DNA of 7,227 nucleotides from positions 1 to 7,227 of the forward strand of contig CAMPHP010000141.1 of assembly GCA_946885925.1 (NCBI GenBank). The letters run 5' to 3'. The notes under the pieces were generated by a model. The model was not told the DNA's origin and did no database searches. It worked only from the letters and a program-made list of their open reading frames with translations. Shown piece by piece: positions 1-6,420 of the stretch. This stretch comes from an uncultured Litorilinea sp. (GTDB taxonomy: Bacteria > Chloroflexota > Anaerolineae > Caldilineales > Caldilineaceae). The position numbers and the translations under genes were made by a program. Position 1 is the stretch's first letter. Every line of letters starts with the position of its first letter.

Positions 1-285
1 GTTAGTGGCATAGGTGGGGATGAAGGCATCGCTTTGCACTCGATAGGTGAGGGTGAGACTATCCTCAGCAGCATGATGGAAGGTGAACCCAGCCTCCGTT
101 GCAATCGGGATCAGGCGCGCCTTTTCGATAGGGATTTCCAGCCAGATCAGAAGCAGTTCATTCGCCTGCCATTCCTGGAGTGCTTCTTCAATCTGGATAC
201 GAAATTCCTCTGGGTCATTTGAAAGCTGTTCGCGGTCGACCTGGGCACCACGAAATTGATTAACAGTATAGATGAGAGTAGGCAT
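1..285 (-). CDS. Nudix hydrolase, N-terminal pre-Nudix domain only (3' end off window)
   Basis: The reverse strand reads open from an ATG at 285 to the window edge, giving 95 residues that begin MPTLIYTVNQFRGAQVD. The segment with WLEIPIEKARLIPIA (about residues 49-63), then GFTFHHA, LTLTYR and a terminal IPTYATN, matches from memory the N-terminal domain found before the catalytic domain in NUDT6-like and plant-type Nudix proteins (Nudix_hydro_N). That family normally continues with an IGAGG-type strand and the Nudix box, both of which would lie outside this window. Such enzymes hydrolyse nucleoside diphosphates linked to another moiety, usually with Mg or Mn; the substrate cannot be told from this part. 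The gene follows the 610-residue gene by 82 bp on the same strand but has no evident link to sugar-acid catabolism. A Shine-Dalgarno-like AGAAGGTGA sits 13 bases upstream, which is rather far. No alternative ATG lies nearby in frame. Confidence 0.85.
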   Translation of the reverse strand, partial: MPTLIYTVNQFRGAQVDREQLSNDPEEFRIQIEEALQEWQANELLLIWLEIPIEKARLIPIATEAGFTFHHAAEDSLTLTYRVQSDAFIPTYATN

Positions 286-298
286 GGCGGACGCTGAG

Positions 299-307
299 TC
301 ACCTTCT
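299..307 (-). promoter_or_regulatory. Shine-Dalgarno-like site of the Nudix gene, long spacing
   Basis: On the minus strand AGAAGGTGA is a good match to the anti-Shine-Dalgarno complement, but 13 bases separate its end from the ATG at 285. No better-placed site is visible between them. It supports translation starting at 285 rather than further inside the gene. Confidence 0.45.
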
Positions 308-337
308 AAGCAAATTGAACAAAAACCGTTACAAACT

Positions 338-343
338 ATTCTA
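338..343 (-). promoter_or_regulatory. Possible -10 element (TAGAAT) before the Nudix gene
   Basis: The 82-bp gap between the 610-residue gene and the Nudix gene is AT-rich. Read on the minus strand it contains TAGAAT, which matches the bacterial -10 consensus at five of six positions. No convincing -35 hexamer is found 16-19 bases upstream. This is only a weak hint that the Nudix gene has its own promoter. Confidence 0.2.
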
Positions 344-367
344 CACTGCTTGCTACTTTATGCGAGT

Positions 368-2200
368 TTATACGGGTTGTTGATAGCTGGGCGTATTGCA
401 ATAACGCTGCATGCCTAGCTTAAGCGTGACGCTTCGACCAGCAGGTAAGGTCACTTGGAAGTGCTTGCCATTCACCTCTTGCACTGGGGTACTTGATCCT
501 TCGCCATTCTCCACTGTATTCACAGCCGTGAAGTTATGTTCACCAAAGGCTCCTGCTTGCAGAATTACGGAACGGGCGTGCAGCGGGCTGGTGTTGACCA
601 ACTCGACGGTTGTGCTGTCAGCGTCCAAGTGGGAAACCAGGGCTGACACATCTTCGGGCAGACCAGGGCGGCGTGTGTGAGCGTCGAAATAGCGCACGCG
701 TACATGGAGCAATCCACCGTGATAGACAATCTGGGGACCGCCACAAGTGAGTTGCAAGAGCGCCTCGGTGTGGACAGGGTTGACATTCTGCCAGTGGTGT
801 ACATCCCATGTTTCGGGGTCCGTGTTGTCATTGCGAATCTCGTCCATGCGGCGCAGCACTTCGGCATATTGCGATTCAAGGATGAGGCGCGGGTAGTCAG
901 GATTGCGTCCATCCAAATAGCAATACCAGGGGCCAAAGTGCCTGTCATCCCCCTTCCCCCGTCCGGGCGCGACCTTAAGCCAGGTGGTGCGGGTTTCAGG
1001 GATATTGTCCAACCGCTGGCGGTCGCGGGCGTCTTGAGACATATACCAGATTTGCGAAGCGTGGTGTGGCTGCATCGGGCGATAGGCAGTCCAGCCCGCA
1101 TCGGTGTGGCGATAGGGCACACGCCATTCGCCATTCTCCTCGCGTCCCAACTCTAACAAGCGGTCAAGCTGACCGCGAGGAATGTCCAGATAGCTCATGT
1201 CGCCTGTAAGCAGAACAGCGTTCATGGCAGCAATGGTAAGCGGTTCGATGATAGTCATAAAGCCATGAGGCCAGCGCCAGCCATAATAACCTCCCCACCA
1301 CTTGCCATCCATCGTTTCACCGATAATACCGTTGGGGCCAACATTGTCAGGGCAGATGCCATCATTGGCTTTGATACGGTCGGCCCATGCCTCGAGGTAG
1401 TTGGTGACCCAATTTCGATAACGGTCATCCCCTGTGTAAAGGAAGGCGTTGGTGATCAGGCTGGTGCTGGTGAGATTGAGCGGCACATCTGCACGCATCT
1501 GGCGTTTGTTGAGTGCATCAAGGATGACGGCATAAGTAGCATCATCATTCCAATCTGCCTTTGGCACCATCTCACCCTGAAAGTTCAGAGTCTCTGTCTT
1601 TACGGGCAGGTCATCAAATGGCACAGGGTATTCAGCCAGTACCCAACGATGGGTAGACCAGTCATCCCAAGAATTCTCGAAACGCGGGCCTTTGCTGCCA
1701 TTGATTGGCGAGCGGATCATACGCTTTTCGGCGTCCCAATTAGGAGCCGCCGGGTCATCACCCGTATAGAAGCCCGCAAAGCGCAGGGCGCGGGCACGGT
1801 CAGGCTCCCAATTTGGATCGGCCAAACCAAAATAGTAGAAGTAGATCGAAGATTCCCCGTGATGCATCCAATCGTAATACGCATCGAACTCGCGGTAGAT
1901 CTGTCCATAGGCCGAGAACTGGCGGGTGACAGCTTCCCAGAGATAACGGCTGCGGCGATGCAAATCGGCATCGCCTCCTAATATGTAAAAGAGAGGCCAG
2001 TTGTGATAGCTCTCATAGCCATCGTCCGAGCCATCCATGCCCGGCCATTCCTCGCGCCAGACAAAAGTGCCATCTTGGCGCGTATACCGTTCTTGGTAGA
2101 CAGGCGCTGCCTCATTCATTACCGAAATAAGATGGCGCTGGCGCAGTGCCCAGTCGGGAATGGGATTGCGGGCGGCTGCTTGTACATTGACAGAGGTCAT
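368..2200 (-). CDS. Unrecognised 610-residue protein, probable alpha/alpha-toroid carbohydrate-active enzyme with C-terminal beta domain
   Basis: I do not recognise a named family. Residues about 60-400 contain recurring helical-hairpin signatures: FYILGGDADLHRRSRYLWEA at 71-90, FLYTGDDRYRNWVTNYLEAW at 253-272 and AVLLTGDMSYLD at 328-339. A G-G/T-G-D turn between helices of this kind is typical of (alpha/alpha) barrel glycosidases and polysaccharide lyases. Aromatic- and His-rich stretches could line a sugar-binding cleft: YREFDAYYDWMHHGES (102-117), WWGGYYGWRWPHG (301-313) and PMQPHHASQIWYM (375-387). Residues about 515-596 alternate hydrophobic residues and read like a beta-sandwich, including TVELVNTS and VTLPAGRSVTLKL. 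No signal peptide or membrane segment is seen, so it is probably cytoplasmic. The ATG at 2200 has GGAGA (2207-2211) six bases upstream. It lies 82 bp after the DapA-like lyase and is last in the catabolic set. Inference: it processes an imported uronate-containing oligosaccharide. The coding region is certain; the function is not. Confidence 0.85.
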   Translation of the reverse strand: MTSVNVQAAARNPIPDWALRQRHLISVMNEAAPVYQERYTRQDGTFVWREEWPGMDGSDDGYESYHNWPLFYILGGDADLHRRSRYLWEAVTRQFSAYGQIYREFDAYYDWMHHGESSIYFYYFGLADPNWEPDRARALRFAGFYTGDDPAAPNWDAEKRMIRSPINGSKGPRFENSWDDWSTHRWVLAEYPVPFDDLPVKTETLNFQGEMVPKADWNDDATYAVILDALNKRQMRADVPLNLTSTSLITNAFLYTGDDRYRNWVTNYLEAWADRIKANDGICPDNVGPNGIIGETMDGKWWGGYYGWRWPHGFMTIIEPLTIAAMNAVLLTGDMSYLDIPRGQLDRLLELGREENGEWRVPYRHTDAGWTAYRPMQPHHASQIWYMSQDARDRQRLDNIPETRTTWLKVAPGRGKGDDRHFGPWYCYLDGRNPDYPRLILESQYAEVLRRMDEIRNDNTDPETWDVHHWQNVNPVHTEALLQLTCGGPQIVYHGGLLHVRVRYFDAHTRRPGLPEDVSALVSHLDADSTTVELVNTSPLHARSVILQAGAFGEHNFTAVNTVENGEGSSTPVQEVNGKHFQVTLPAGRSVTLKLGMQRYCNTPSYQQPV

Positions 2201-2282
2201 GCAATTTCTCCGCTAGAGGGTCAAAGAAAATTGGTTAAGGCAAATTGCCCAAGGATTGATGAAGAACGTTCAGCAGCAACGG

Positions 2283-3188
2283 TCAGGCGGTCACAGTAAA
2301 AAGGGATTCAACGCCCGCCATGATCGCGTCTAGCTCGGTGAGATCCATTTTGTCCAGCGCTTTGCCAGGCGCACGCGCAACACGAGTCTTGAAAATGCCG
2401 CGGCGATAGAGCACCTCTTTATAGGCTGCCACGCCATGCATACGCTCGAAATTAATCAGCGGCAGCAGTTGGTTAAAGATCTTGCGCGCACCTGCTTCAT
2501 CGCCTTTTTCCAACAAATTCCACATGGCAACCTGGACATCAGTCGCTTGGCAAGCAGGCATGTTGCCACAAGCGCCACGCCGCCACTCATCAATGAGATA
2601 AATGCCCCCTTGCCCACCAAAGACACCTTTGCAGGATGCATCCGCAGCCTGAAGTGTGAGGCTAATTTGGCGTGGTTCAGGCAAGGTTTCTTCTTTGATA
2701 TAGTCCACATGCTCCAACTCGCGGCACATGCGCGCCACGAGTTGGTTGCTCATAGGCGTACCTGCCGGGCCAGCGTAATTCTGGATGCAGATCGGAATAT
2801 CCAGCGCGTTGTTGAGAGCCTTAAAGTATTCATAACATCCGTTGGCGTCAGGATGCAGAATGTGGGGTGGCATTGCCATCACACCATCAGCCCCCGTGTC
2901 TTGGGCAAACTTGCTGAGCGCAACCGCGGGTACAAAATGCCCGTGGGTGGTAGCAGCGACTACCGGAATTTGACCCGCTGTTTCTTGCACCACGATCTCG
3001 ATCCAGCGTTTGCGCTCATCATCGGACATGGTGGGAAACTCGCTGGCATTGGCGGGGCCGACTAGACCATGTGCACCCGCTTCAATACAAAAACGAATTT
3101 CCTTGCGCAAGCTTTCTTCATCTAACTCATAAGAGTCGGTGAAGGGCGTAACCACGATAACAAAGATGCCCTTCCAGGGTTGGGACAT
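2283..3188 (-). CDS. Dihydrodipicolinate synthase (DapA/NAL superfamily) protein, probable keto-deoxy sugar acid aldolase or dehydratase
   Basis: At 301 residues this has the usual length of class I pyruvate-type lyases with a TIM barrel. The Schiff-base lysine is K165 in DYIKEE and the catalytic tyrosine is Y138 in IQNYAGP, close to Y133 and K161 of E. coli DapA. Two features argue against lysine biosynthesis. The GTTGE motif that handles the pyruvate carboxylate and proton relay is replaced by GPANASE (44-50). The arginine that DapA places five residues after the tyrosine, to bind aspartate semialdehyde, is a glycine here (G143). Members of this superfamily include KDG aldolase, L-2-keto-3-deoxyarabonate dehydratase, 5-keto-4-deoxyglucarate dehydratase and N-acetylneuraminate lyase. 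With uxuA in the same cluster, KDG or a related acid is the best substrate guess (inference). GGAGG at 3194-3198 sits five bases before the ATG. The 98-bp upstream gap carries a 13-bp tandem repeat. Confidence 0.9.
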   Translation of the reverse strand: MSQPWKGIFVIVVTPFTDSYELDEESLRKEIRFCIEAGAHGLVGPANASEFPTMSDDERKRWIEIVVQETAGQIPVVAATTHGHFVPAVALSKFAQDTGADGVMAMPPHILHPDANGCYEYFKALNNALDIPICIQNYAGPAGTPMSNQLVARMCRELEHVDYIKEETLPEPRQISLTLQAADASCKGVFGGQGGIYLIDEWRRGACGNMPACQATDVQVAMWNLLEKGDEAGARKIFNQLLPLINFERMHGVAAYKEVLYRRGIFKTRVARAPGKALDKMDLTELDAIMAGVESLFTVTA

Positions 3189-3208
3189 GGTTTCCTCCAG
3201 TGGTTTAT

Positions 3209-3234
3209 CTTATCTATGTGACTTATCTATGTGA
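3209..3234. repeat. Perfect 13-bp tandem duplication upstream of the DapA-like gene
   Basis: On the plus strand CTTATCTATGTGA occurs at 3209-3221 and again, without any mismatch or spacer, at 3222-3234. It lies 21-46 bases before the start codon of the DapA-like gene, just upstream of its Shine-Dalgarno site. The unit is not palindromic. It may be a recent slippage duplication, or a doubled binding site or promoter element; read on the minus strand each copy carries ATAAG. Confidence 0.9.
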
Positions 3235-3286
3235 ATGGAGTTGGGGAGTTGGTTGTATCAAGCCCGTTTTACCTAACCAGTTCTAT

Positions 3287-4486
3287 CTACGGTTGCAACC
3301 AGCGATCAAACCAGTCAAATGCTTCGGCTTGCATAGGTGTGTCAAATTTGTGTGGGCCTGAGTAGTAGCTGCATGTGTAGTGGCCGGCAGCCCCGGCTTT
3401 AGCAAAGACTTCACCCATGATGGCATCAGCACGCCGCATTTCTGGCAGGGTAAAGAGCGGGTCTTCGGTGTTATTCAAGACCAGCGTAGGTAGGGGAGCG
3501 CGTAGTGCCAGGATTTCGGGATAATCTAGTTCCTGGGGCAGCAGGGGAACATAACACATCCACGTATGGGTGTGAACCTTGTTCAGCAGATAATCGCGCC
3601 AGGTCGACATCATGCCGACACAGACAGCACACTGGATGCGCGGGTCAAGACCAGCGAGCATAACAGTACGCAAGCCGCCGCCCGACAACCCACCACAGCC
3701 GACACGGCTTGCATCTACATCGGGACGTGCGCATAGCACATCTAGGGAGCGTTGGTCTTCGGCACTAAAGACACCAGGCCATGTTGTCCCGGCAGAAAAA
3801 AGCGACTTGGCAAGAACGTGTTCGTGATTTCCTGCCCATTGGTTATAAGCCTCAATACCCGCTACATCATCCAACTCAGGGTCGTTGAGACCGCCACGGA
3901 CCGGTTCGATCACTCCTTCCACCAAAACACGCCGCGACCCAAAGGCGAATGCATCGGGGACGAGAACGGCATAGCCCCGTTTGGCAAGCTCATTGGCCCA
4001 GGCGCGCCCGCTATAGTTGCGGGCTTGCAGTGCAACCATAGCAGGGTGTCGCTCATCGCTCAACTGAACAATCTTGTGCGCACCAAAGAATTTGTTGCCA
4101 CTATGGCAATGGAGTCCAAGAACACCCGGTAGTGGCCCCACGGCTCCGGCTGGCTTGAGGAAATAAGCCTTGGTCGGCTCTCCATAGGGCAACTGCCACG
4201 AAAGCTCCTCAATGTGCAGACCGTCATACTCAAACGAACGATGAACCGTAACTTGGGGTACACCCCCCGTATCGGGCTGCGCCAGTCGTTCCAACAAGCG
4301 GCTGCGCGCTTGCTCGCGCCAGCTATCTACATCGTTGAAACTAGCGCGGCGAAAGGAAAGTTTGGCGGGTTCGTCGGGCACCAGGCTCGCTGCCCACGGG
4401 CCATAGAGACCGATTGTGTTCAGCGGGTGGGTCGCAGCACTGCTTCCTGGTTTTTCTGTTGAAGAGGGTACAGTTGGAGAAGACAC
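3287..4486 (-). CDS. Alpha/beta hydrolase, dienelactone hydrolase / acetyl-esterase-like (Abhydrolase_7-like)
   Basis: This 399-residue protein has a core alpha/beta-hydrolase fold from about residue 105 after an N-terminal extension. The nucleophile elbow is GLSGG with S268 (G-x-S-x-G). The likely acid is D342 in NNTEDPLF and the likely base is H379 in SGPHKFD, all in canonical order. LGLHCHSGNKF (124-134) probably forms the oxyanion region, and GYAVLVPDAFAFG (171-183) is the typical strand and loop before the elbow. Relatives include acetyl-xylan-esterase-like and uncharacterised hydrolases of sugar-degradation clusters. It has no signal peptide, so it would act on an imported ester such as an acetylated or methyl-esterified uronate (inference). 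The start is a GTG 17 bp after the SDR gene stop. It has only a weak purine patch (GAG) upstream and no nearby ATG, which suggests translational coupling to the SDR gene. Glucuronoyl esterase (CE15) is less likely because its GCSRxG elbow is absent. Confidence 0.88.
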   Translation of the reverse strand: MSSPTVPSSTEKPGSSAATHPLNTIGLYGPWAASLVPDEPAKLSFRRASFNDVDSWREQARSRLLERLAQPDTGGVPQVTVHRSFEYDGLHIEELSWQLPYGEPTKAYFLKPAGAVGPLPGVLGLHCHSGNKFFGAHKIVQLSDERHPAMVALQARNYSGRAWANELAKRGYAVLVPDAFAFGSRRVLVEGVIEPVRGGLNDPELDDVAGIEAYNQWAGNHEHVLAKSLFSAGTTWPGVFSAEDQRSLDVLCARPDVDASRVGCGGLSGGGLRTVMLAGLDPRIQCAVCVGMMSTWRDYLLNKVHTHTWMCYVPLLPQELDYPEILALRAPLPTLVLNNTEDPLFTLPEMRRADAIMGEVFAKAGAAGHYTCSYYSGPHKFDTPMQAEAFDWFDRWLQP

Positions 4487-4503
4487 GGTCTTGACTCGTA
4501 TTT

Positions 4504-5442
4504 CTAGCGTGCAGTTTGGGCTTGTGCCGCGCGAATATGGGCTGCAACCTTTTCGTGGAAGCGAATTTCGCTGTTGTCTTCGGGTTCATAACCGATGATC
4601 TTGCGCGCGTTGACGATGCTCCAAAAGGCATGCGAATTGCCACTGATCCCATAGAAGATCTGGAAAGGCACACCATTCTCGTCGCGAATATCTTCGGTTT
4701 CGATGCTCTTGATGACCAGCTGCGAAAGGTCGCGTGCGCTGATATAGGCTCCCAGCGCACGACGCACACAAGTGAGATCGCCAGGCGGGCAGTTGTCCAC
4801 ATCAGTCTCGCGCGGGCCGCCAATACGGATCTGGACATTCTCTAGCGGGCTGACGCCGGAACGGTTGCCGATCATGTTACCACCCTGGACCTTGGCGCGC
4901 ACATCGGCCTGTACGTCTTGACCAGCTCCCCCTTGAACCTTGCCCACGGCAAAGACAAAGCCAAGATGCTCGTATGCTTCTTTGGCCCAACCATAGTAGT
5001 TGTCGGAGAGCGGGCGATCATCATTGGGGTCGACCACATCCATCTTATGCGCTAGGATTAAAGGCTCATAGTAGTCGGCGGCGTGGTTAGAACTGGCAAC
5101 GACAAGGCGGCGCACCCCCTCTTCCCAGGAGACCCGGTAGACATTATAGGCCATCTGCACATTGTCAAACTCGGCAGCAAAGCGTTGGTCTGGATCGCTG
5201 CTGTCTTGCGGGCGCGTAAAGCCTAGATGAACAACTGCATCCACATCTTTGAAGAGGTGACGATAGGCATCACGGTTCTTGTCGATTAGGTTGAAGAGAT
5301 GGATGCCGGGAAGCTCTTGCCCGTTACGGTCGGTGCTGCGTACATCAACAAGCGTGAGTTCATATCGCTCGCGTAAGGCAGGCAGAATCAGTGATGCGAT
5401 ATAACCGGATGCGCCGGTGACGAGGACTTTTGGTTTGCTCAT
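4504..5442 (-). CDS. NAD-dependent epimerase/dehydratase-family (extended SDR) protein, uronate-dehydrogenase-like
   Basis: The 312-residue product starts with a Rossmann dinucleotide motif, VLVTGASGYIAS (7-18). The third glycine of GxxGxxG is replaced by A16. D33, at the end of the second strand (LTLVDV), favours NAD over NADP. The catalytic Ser is in VASSNHAADYY (115-125), and the Tyr/Lys pair is Y150 and K154 in YYGWAK. The SSNH segment and overall size resemble uronate dehydrogenase, which oxidises glucuronate or galacturonate to the aldarolactone, but a different sugar dehydrogenase or epimerase role is possible. Between the YxxxK helix and the next strand (VQIRIGGPRE, 203-212) lie about 30 more residues than I expect, and KVQGG occurs twice in them. 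GGAGA (5451-5455) sits eight bases before the ATG. It is 18 bp downstream of the aldo/keto reductase gene and 17 bp upstream of the hydrolase gene. Confidence 0.88.
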   Translation of the reverse strand: MSKPKVLVTGASGYIASLILPALRERYELTLVDVRSTDRNGQELPGIHLFNLIDKNRDAYRHLFKDVDAVVHLGFTRPQDSSDPDQRFAAEFDNVQMAYNVYRVSWEEGVRRLVVASSNHAADYYEPLILAHKMDVVDPNDDRPLSDNYYGWAKEAYEHLGFVFAVGKVQGGAGQDVQADVRAKVQGGNMIGNRSGVSPLENVQIRIGGPRETDVDNCPPGDLTCVRRALGAYISARDLSQLVIKSIETEDIRDENGVPFQIFYGISGNSHAFWSIVNARKIIGYEPEDNSEIRFHEKVAAHIRAAQAQTAR

Positions 5443-5460
5443 GGGAAATTTCTCCAGAGT

Positions 5461-6402
5461 TTAGTTACCAGAAACGGAATCAACCCCAGCAAATAGCTGA
5501 TTGACGCGGGCTACAGCGGCTGGCGGCAGAGGCGGCATTTGCAACGAACGCGCATTCTCTTCAAGATGCTCTATGCTACCTGTGCCAGAGAGCACAACGT
5601 CAATCCCTGGCTCATGGCGGCAGTAGCGATAGGCAGCCTCGGCCAAGGATGAAGCGATACCAGGAGCCGTGAGGAAATCTAGCGGCGCATCGGCGTTGTA
5701 GCCATTCAAATCAATTTTGCCTTCAGCAACCAACTGATCCACCACTTCCTTGACCGCGTCCGGCTGCGTGAGCGCACGGCGCACGGCAAACATGCACAAG
5801 GTGCCGATCTGCTTGGCTTGCGTATGGGGCAAGAGCAGTTCGCGTGCCGACTGGTTGAGCAGATTGAAGCCGATCATCATGACATCCCACACATCGTCTT
5901 GCATAGCAGCCAGAAGACCTTGATGGGTGGGGTCCTCCGAGAAACTCTCTGTAATGCCAATCCAGCGAATTTTGCCCTGGTCGCGCAACTTCAAGAGGGC
6001 AGGGATATGTTCGGAGCGGACATGTTCATACTCATGGACCTTGACGCCATGCATATGGAAGATATCCAGATACTCCACACCCAGGCGCTGGAGACTGGCA
6101 TCCACCCCTGCAATCAATTCATCACCGCTAATCAGCCGCTCTTTGGTGCGTGGCGATTTCTTTGTCGAAAGCACATAACTATCGCGCGGCACACCCTGTA
6201 GCGCCTGGCCTACAATGGGTTCGGTGCCATAGGCTTCTGCCGTGTCGATGAGATTCGCCCCTAGCTCCAAAGCGCGGCGCACTACGGCAATCGAGTCACT
6301 TTCGCTTTTGCCGCGGGCTTGGCCCAGGCGGCTGTGACCGCCTGCACCCAAACCCATCACACCCACACGAAGTCCCGTGCGGCCTAGAATGACTTGTTCC
6401 AT
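5461..6402 (-). CDS. Aldo/keto reductase
   Basis: The product is 313 residues, a normal length for a single-domain TIM-barrel aldo/keto reductase. It begins VILGRTGLRVGVMGLGAGG, the usual N-terminal hairpin and first strand. The catalytic tetrad is recognisable: D53 and Y58 in NLIDTAEAYG, K81 in VLSTKK and H118 in LDIFHMHGV. IRWIGITES (145-153) is a typical fourth-strand region, and VVLSGTGSIEHLEEN (269-283) is the C-terminal NAD(P)-binding segment. Such enzymes reversibly reduce a sugar aldehyde or ketone. With uxuA 18 bp upstream, it might supply a fructuronate- or uronate-reducing step in place of UxuB, which is not visible here; that is inference. GAGAGGG (6409-6415) lies six bases before the ATG at 6402. 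Confidence 0.92.
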   Translation of the reverse strand: MEQVILGRTGLRVGVMGLGAGGHSRLGQARGKSESDSIAVVRRALELGANLIDTAEAYGTEPIVGQALQGVPRDSYVLSTKKSPRTKERLISGDELIAGVDASLQRLGVEYLDIFHMHGVKVHEYEHVRSEHIPALLKLRDQGKIRWIGITESFSEDPTHQGLLAAMQDDVWDVMMIGFNLLNQSARELLLPHTQAKQIGTLCMFAVRRALTQPDAVKEVVDQLVAEGKIDLNGYNADAPLDFLTAPGIASSLAEAAYRYCRHEPGIDVVLSGTGSIEHLEENARSLQMPPLPPAAVARVNQLFAGVDSVSGN

Positions 6403-6420
6403 TAGATACCCTCTCTAGGG

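Noticed and set aside
34..222. Plus-strand open frame of 62 codons
   Set aside because: Opposite strand of the Nudix N-terminal domain, which has recognisable family motifs.
677..1156. Plus-strand open frame of 159 codons
   Set aside because: Antisense shadow of the 610-residue gene, with no ribosome site or recognisable motif.
1265..1981. Long plus-strand open frame of 238 codons opposite the 610-residue gene
   Set aside because: It lies wholly antisense to a well-supported coding region, its translation is low in complexity of domain signal, and it matches no family I recognise.
2239..2250. Short inverted repeat GGCA-ATT-TGCC (minus strand) between the lyase and the 610-residue gene
   Set aside because: The stem is only four pairs with no U-tract, too weak for an intrinsic terminator and not convincing as an operator.
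2436..3065. Plus-strand open frame of 209 codons
   Set aside because: Antisense to the DapA-like gene, whose catalytic motifs are clear on the other strand.
3256..3261. TTGATA (minus strand) as a -35 box for the lyase gene
   Set aside because: No acceptable -10 hexamer occurs 15-19 bases downstream; the nearest AT-rich patch is too far.
3291..3300. Perfect palindrome GGTTGCAACC at the end of the hydrolase gene
   Set aside because: A 10-bp palindrome is expected several times by chance in a window of this size, and this one lies in coding sequence.
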